Shown piece by piece: positions 7,701 through 10,514 of a stretch of 10,514 nucleotides of DNA (position 1 is the first letter of the stretch; each line of letters opens with the position of its first letter). Source of the DNA: Dehalococcoidia bacterium UBA2777 (GTDB lineage Bacteria > Chloroflexota > Dehalococcoidia > UBA2247 > UBA2777); assembly GCA_002352365.1 (NCBI GenBank), contig DEIJ01000072.1:1-10514 (forward strand), in the 5' to 3' direction. The position numbers were made by a program, and so were the translations under genes. Under the pieces are notes generated by a model. It worked only from the letters and a program-made list of their open reading frames with translations. It was not told where the DNA came from and ran no database searches.

Positions 7701-8474
7701 ACCATCGGTGTAAACTGGGATAAAAGTAAATTCGCCTAACTCATTCATGAGGGCCTTGATCGTGGGAATATTTTGATCTAGATGCATCCCCCCATAGCAG
7801 AGTACACCGATCCTTGGCTTACTCTGGTCGAACGGAGTTTTGTGGATAAACTCCCTCAAATCGGTAAAATAGCCATAATCTGGGTGGTAGATGCCATACT
7901 CCCCAAATTCGATGGGGTCTTGGGGTTTCTCCGCTTCGACCCCAAGGTATTGAGCAAGGAGTAAGAACATGTTGCGGTAGTTTTCCTTTCCCCCGTAGCT
8001 CCAATATTTCATCAACTTCATGTAGTTTCTGGCGTCCCTCAAGTATTTCAGGGGCAGAATCTTCCCCGAGGTTTCGATAATCTTCTGGATACGTTGGATC
8101 TTCTTCCACATAGTCTCAGGATTTTCCATAACTTGGGAAACTTCCATGCGCCGGGCAAACCTTCCCATTGAAAATGAGCCGAGCTTGGTTAGCGACATCA
8201 GCATCGATGAGCCAATAAAGGTTATCACCATCTGCTTAGTCCCTTCTAATACCCGGCAAAGAGTCTCCTCTGTTCTCCCGCCGCCCCGCACATCGATGAG
8301 CACCACGTCGGATTCTCGTAACTGTTCGCCGAATTCGTCCTCGGCCAGGAGCTCTTCATCGATTTCATTGGGGTAAAAAAGTCTTAGTTCAACTTCGACT
8401 CCCTTTTTTCTGAGCTCACCAACCGCTTCAGCGATACTTGTAGTAGCTACCGTAGTTATGCAGGCCACTTTCAT
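4728..8474 (-). CDS. cobN: Cobaltochelatase large subunit, CobN/BchH family
   Basis: Large tetrapyrrole-binding subunit of an ATP-dependent metal chelatase; in the CobN branch it inserts cobalt into hydrogenobyrinic acid a,c-diamide. It has 1248 residues, within the family range. The N-terminal part (about 1-390) is divergent, as usual, but has RIGVLCYGG (221-229). The conserved core contains VAIIVYGYPPGEASIGKAAYLDT (split as 401-412 and 413-423), IHVGTHGLAEFMKGKEVG (572-589), FPDILIGEMPHLYIY (595-609), AKRRLYGTMIDYNSPP (620-635), DPNKVPTETAVERGRE (856-871), TGIILWGFETTKTQGETIGQ (891-910) and, near the end, NPKWIDGMLKHDFHGAQHIA (1141-1160). ATG at 8474 has GGGAG eight bases upstream. The ChlI-ChlD type motor subunit lies directly upstream and no CobS/CobT is seen, a known alternative pairing. 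Cobalt rather than magnesium or nickel is inferred from family resemblance; no other cobalamin gene is in the window to confirm it. Confidence 0.96.
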   Translation of the reverse strand: MKVACITTVATTSIAEAVGELRKKGVEVELRLFYPNEIDEELLAEDEFGEQLRESDVVLIDVRGGGRTEETLCRVLEGTKQMVITFIGSSMLMSLTKLGSFSMGRFARRMEVSQVMENPETMWKKIQRIQKIIETSGKILPLKYLRDARNYMKLMKYWSYGGKENYRNMFLLLAQYLGVEAEKPQDPIEFGEYGIYHPDYGYFTDLREFIHKTPFDQSKPRIGVLCYGGMHLDQNIPTIKALMNELGEFTFIPVYTDGFHNLRAMREYFSLEGKTAVDCVIALWWFRLNGGPLGGDPKPTVKLLNELNVPLFCPAPMLMGEVKKWEESPQGLSPIEIICAVVWPELDGMIEPIPCCGLREVEVEGIGCREVAPIEDRVKHITGRVRNWVRLKNTPNSQKRVAIIVYGYPPGEASIGKAAYLDTFNSVERLLERLKGEGFGIKLPQKPLHQLFEEHHMVNSGEWLGKEGMLENCFSVPVKQYLSLFDDLPLQSKEEVIQSWGEPPGEIMTCNGNILIPGIELGNCFVGLQPARPPLGKEDVVRAAHDKTKPPHHQYIAFYRWLEEVWKADAIIHVGTHGLAEFMKGKEVGMSQNCFPDILIGEMPHLYIYHVINTSESTIAKRRLYGTMIDYNSPPYTTSDVYEDYVGLEDLIHEFGEAKSVDPIRAKRVEEKILNKAKELNFKGDEVDKIHDELYEMKRSIIPKGLHILGEEYSRQDLKEFVEFLLRYDRGEIKSLPRIIAASRGIDYDSMVGDKKLRAMVLGEIEASCGEIVECSLKSGVKQAVKESEVKGGYQKDLAKTLEFGLRVVKDYADNGAELQNIVRGLDFEFIEPALGGDVIRSPEVLPTGRNLYQFDPNKVPTETAVERGREIAENTLKYHLKGKGRYPESTGIILWGFETTKTQGETIGQILDYLGVKIARKYGDWSPQIEVIPLEELGRPRIDCLIQICGFFREMFPNLMRLMDKAFNIVADLDEPAEMNFVRKHSLENWEELNNQGLSPQVARKVANARIFGPPPSEYGTRMLPLVEDSVWEKEEDLAQAYIGSMCYLHAENIHAKEADKIYRKNLANVDLVSQVRDSHDYEVTDLDHYYEFFGGMAKSVEMVKGEKPEMVVSDTTKEVIETEFVADAINRGVRTRLLNPKWIDGMLKHDFHGAQHIADRVENLLGLAATTNVVENWVWSGVAQRYVFDEEMWRRLMENNHWAAKEIAERLLETERRGYWQATEEEIGKLKQAYLEIEEWIEGRCG

Positions 8475-8482
8475 TCCATCAT

Positions 8483-8487
8483 CTCCC
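8483..8487 (-). promoter_or_regulatory. Probable Shine-Dalgarno site of cobN
   Basis: GGGAG on the minus strand, eight bases before ATG at 8474. It is weaker than the AGGAGG sites of the two binding-protein genes downstream. It lies 17 bases from the edge of the inverted-repeat element, so folding of that element in the transcript could affect access to it. Confidence 0.6.
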
Positions 8488-8503
8488 GCCGGATTTCTAT
8501 TTC

Positions 8504-8630
8504 ATACCAATCGGTGCAACTTCTGTCATATAATGCTGATTCTCCCTCCCCCTCACCCTACCCTCTCCCGTGAAGGGAGAGGGTATAATCTGGCCGCCAT
8601 CTCTACGGCAGAAGTTATAACGCTTGGTAT
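8504..8630. mobile_element. MITE-like 127-bp element with imperfect terminal inverted repeats
   Basis: The two ends are inverted copies. The left arm at 8504-8525 begins ATACCAA and ends AACTTCTG; the reverse complement of the right arm at 8609-8630 has the same two blocks, with 18 of 22 positions matching overall. A perfect 11-bp hairpin sits near the middle (8559-8585). The ends can be read as TA-flanked CCAA...TTGG, as in TA-targeting IS630/mariner-type MITEs, but TA is itself a palindrome so this is weak evidence of a target duplication. No coding capacity is seen. The element fills over half of the 231-bp gap between the chelatase genes. A small palindromic intergenic repeat not moved by a transposase is the alternative. 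Confidence 0.55.
8559..8585. repeat. Perfect 11-bp inverted repeat inside the MITE-like element
   Basis: TACCCTCTCCC (8559-8569) pairs exactly with GGGAGAGGGTA (8575-8585) around the loop GTGAA. The pyrimidine-rich run CTCCCTCCCCCTCACCC lies just to its left. From general knowledge, CCCTCTCCC...GGGAGAGGG hairpins preceded by CCCTCACCC recur between genes in many bacterial genomes. Neither strand has a T-run after the stem, so an intrinsic terminator is unlikely. In cobN messenger it would form a stable GC-rich hairpin upstream of the start. Confidence 0.85.
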
Positions 8631-8705
8631 TAGTATCAGTCCTGCCCTCCATCTCTCACAAGTAATACAAGCAATTGCAATTAGTTGCTCCAAGCGGCAA
8701 AATTT
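8631..8705. other. Remainder of the gap after the chelatase motor gene; nothing recognised
   Basis: This AT-richer 75-bp stretch between the MITE-like element and the stop of the ChlI-ChlD type gene contains a short palindrome (GCAATTGC, part of a weak AGCAA/TTGCT repeat). I see no T-run terminator, no convincing promoter pair and no coding frame. The two chelatase genes may be read as one transcript across it, or cobN may have its own promoter here that I cannot resolve. Confidence 0.4.
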
Positions 8706-10514
8706 TTATGGGGCATAGTTTCTCAGCGCTCCAGCCACCTCTTGGGGGGTAGGTTCACCTAGCTTTATATACTGGGCTTGGGCCGCCGCAGCGATCTCCC
8801 TTGCCAGGCCAAAACTCAAAAAGTTATCCTCAGTATCAATGACCACCAGGTTTATCCCCTCCTCTCTGATCTGGCGGGCTAAATCCTTGGCCTGCTCAAT
8901 AGGTGAGCCACCGTTTAAGCTAACATTGGCCTTGCCATCGGTTATTAACACTAAAATACGCAGTGCATCCTTTTCTCTCTTCAGAAGCTCCAGCCCTGTG
9001 GAGAGCCCCAAAGCTAAGGGGGTTTTTCCTCCGGTGGGAAGCTCCTGAAGTTTCTTATGGGCTAGCTCCAGGCTATTGGTAAGGGGTAGAAGAACCTCAG
9101 CCTTATTCCCCTTGAAAGCAATCATCCCCACCCTATCCCGCCTCTGGTAGGCATCGGTGAGAAGTGAGAGTACCGCTCCTTTGGCTGCCACCATCCTCCT
9201 CTTTGCCCCCATGGAGCCTGAGGCATCGACCACAAACAGAATATGTGAACCCACCTTCCTTTCCTTCACCTTCTCCCTCAAATCTGGGGTTTCAATCTTT
9301 ATGGCTAAGTCTCCTTCCCTTTCCCTCTGGTGCGGGGCAGCCGCCCTTAAGGTGGCATCAAAGGCGATATCGTTCACTTTCCCCTGGGGAAAAACGCTTC
9401 CTACGTATTTGCCTGTCCGTGAACGAACAGCGCTTTGCTCTCTTCTTCCTGGGGCATCTCGGTGGATTCTATCCCTGGCAAGTTCTATTGTGGAAAGTTG
9501 CTGTGGAGGCCCAACCTCAAACACCTCCTCCTGGGGGAGCTTTCTTTCTCCCTCATCAGGGGGCATCTGGGGTAGCTCTCCCTGATATTGCTGATGTTTT
9601 TCAATGGTCTGTTTTAGCTTCTCCTGGTCTAATTTTTGTTCCTCAAAGGGCTTTCTCCTCATGCGGTGGGGAAGGGCTAGCTCGGCTGCTTCTCTAACAT
9701 CCTCCTCGACCACCTCTAGCCTTCCGTCGAAAGCAGCTATGGTGGCGGCGGTCTTGGCTATCACGATATCGGCACGATGTCCCTGAACTGCCATGCTGAT
9801 ACAGATTTCAGCAATGAGATGGAGCATGCTATCGGAGATTTTGACCTGACCGAGAAGCTTTTTTGCCCGCAAAATCTTCTGGCGGAGCTCATGTTGCGCC
9901 TTTGCCCAGCTTCCTACGAAGGCCCCAGGTTCCCTCTCATAAGCAGCACGTCTTTTGACGATCTCCACTCTCCCTGCGAGATCAGCTATCCCCTCTATCT
10001 CCACGCAAAGAGCAAATCTATCCAGAAGCTGTGGTCTCAGTTCCCCCTCTTCGGGGTTCATCGTGCCTACCAGGATGAAGTGAGAGGGATGAGAGTAGGA
10101 GATGCCCTCTCTTTCCACTGTGTTTTGTCCCATAGCGGCGGCATCGAGAAGAACATCCACAATGTGATCGTCAAGCAGATTCACCTCATCGACATAGAGG
10201 ATGCCGCGGTGGGCTTGGGCCAAAACCCCTGGCTCAAACTTCTTCTCCCCGGTCTTGATGGCGTGTTCGATGTCCAGGGTACCCACCACCTTATCCTCAG
10301 TAGCATTTTGGGGGAGATCCACCACTTTCATCTTACGATGGTCAATGGGGAGTGTTTCGCCTTGCCTCAAACGTTGCTGACAGTGGTGACACATCTCGGA
10401 GAGTACTCTTGGGCTACAGCCGAAGATGCAATTGGGTACCACCTCGATCTGGGGAAGAAGGTCGGTGAGAGCCCTGGCTGCGGTGGACTTGGCTGTCCCC
10501 TTCTCCCCGCGGAT
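8706..10514 (-). CDS. ATP-dependent metal chelatase motor subunit, fused ChlI-ChlD type (5' end cut by window edge)
   Basis: AAA+ ATPase joined to a von Willebrand factor A domain; it powers metal insertion by the CobN-type subunit. 602 residues are visible and the frame stays open to the right edge, so the true start, probably some 35-45 residues earlier, is outside. Walker A, GEKGTAKST, lies at 10482-10508. An insert with four cysteines (C-x3-C-x8-C-x2-C, 10382-10430) follows, then VDLPQNATEDKVVGTLDIE, Walker B ILYVDEVN (10179-10202) and the sensor/arginine-finger segment VGTMNPEEGELRPQLLDRF. A charged Pro/Gln-rich linker leads to the VWA domain, with MIDAS motif DASGS at 9213-9227, a conserved Thr in GGKTPLALG and LITDGKAN. 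Annotators call such proteins magnesium chelatase subunit D/I or putative cobaltochelatase. Adjacent cobN argues for cobalt. The GTG at 10442 is internal, not the start. The stop is TAA. Confidence 0.94.
   Translation of the reverse strand: MRGEKGTAKSTAARALTDLLPQIEVVPNCIFGCSPRVLSEMCHHCQQRLRQGETLPIDHRKMKVVDLPQNATEDKVVGTLDIEHAIKTGEKKFEPGVLAQAHRGILYVDEVNLLDDHIVDVLLDAAAMGQNTVEREGISYSHPSHFILVGTMNPEEGELRPQLLDRFALCVEIEGIADLAGRVEIVKRRAAYEREPGAFVGSWAKAQHELRQKILRAKKLLGQVKISDSMLHLIAEICISMAVQGHRADIVIAKTAATIAAFDGRLEVVEEDVREAAELALPHRMRRKPFEEQKLDQEKLKQTIEKHQQYQGELPQMPPDEGERKLPQEEVFEVGPPQQLSTIELARDRIHRDAPGRREQSAVRSRTGKYVGSVFPQGKVNDIAFDATLRAAAPHQREREGDLAIKIETPDLREKVKERKVGSHILFVVDASGSMGAKRRMVAAKGAVLSLLTDAYQRRDRVGMIAFKGNKAEVLLPLTNSLELAHKKLQELPTGGKTPLALGLSTGLELLKREKDALRILVLITDGKANVSLNGGSPIEQAKDLARQIREEGINLVVIDTEDNFLSFGLAREIAAAAQAQYIKLGEPTPQEVAGALRNYAP

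Noticed and set aside
7819..8109. 96-residue minus-strand open frame inside cobN
   Set aside because: It is fully contained in another frame of cobN, with no recognisable domain.
8559..8585. Perfect hairpin as an intrinsic terminator
   Set aside because: The sequence after the stem on both strands lacks a T-run, so it is better explained as part of the repeat element.
8475..8705. Cobalamin riboswitch upstream of cobN
   Set aside because: Reading the minus strand I found no B12-box-like core; the space is mostly the inverted-repeat element. An Infernal search would settle it.
9164..9697. 177-residue plus-strand open frame, with an overlapping one at 9157-9585
   Set aside because: Both are antisense to the VWA/linker part of the chelatase motor gene. 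Low-complexity Ser/Pro/Leu-rich translations are expected from the reverse of that region.
1..10514. tRNA, rRNA, CRISPR array, phage or toxin-antitoxin genes
   Set aside because: I saw no regularly spaced direct repeats, no tRNA- or rRNA-like sequence in the gaps, and no small genes with plausible start sites outside the six main genes.

Overview
All six protein-coding genes in this window lie on the minus strand, so the window reads right to left. In transcription order they are: (1) an AAA+/VWA metal-chelatase motor subunit of the fused ChlI-ChlD type, cut by the right edge; (2) a full-length CobN/BchH-family large chelatase subunit; (3) a BtuF/FecB-type periplasmic binding protein; (4) a peptide/nickel-type (SBP_bac_5) lipoprotein; (5) a DppB/NikB-type permease; (6) a DppC/NikC-type permease, cut by the left edge only a few residues before its expected end. 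The other long open frames on either strand are shadows of these genes.

The host looks like an anaerobic bacterium. The genes have clear Shine-Dalgarno sequences (two perfect AGGAGG), the peptide/nickel binding protein has a bacterial lipoprotein signal followed by a Pro/Thr-rich linker, and base composition is moderate. That linker style is common in Chloroflexota such as Dehalococcoidia, but I cannot fix the phylum, and an archaeon with a similar locus is not excluded.

Right part (4728-10514): the two chelatase subunits. A CobN large subunit with a ChlI-ChlD fusion instead of CobS/CobT is a known arrangement for ATP-dependent insertion of cobalt into a corrin-type tetrapyrrole. The 231-bp gap between these genes (8475-8705) holds a 127-bp element with imperfect terminal inverted repeats and a perfect 11-bp internal hairpin. 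It looks like a MITE or similar small repeat and sits just upstream of the cobN ribosome binding site.

Left part (1-4689): uptake. The BtuF/FecB-type protein follows cobN after 38 bp. A 155-bp gap containing several small hairpins separates it from the SBP_bac_5 gene. A terminator-like hairpin then separates that gene from the two permease genes, as expected if the binding protein is made in excess. The two permease genes are in the same frame, separated by one TAG codon and three further codons.

Together the genes suggest a capture-import-insertion locus for cobalt (or nickel, or a metal-chelate/corrinoid). The substrate is inferred from gene neighbourhood only. The gene families are known. 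The less routine points are the repeat element, the hairpin-rich leader, the permease junction and the orphan BtuF-like protein.
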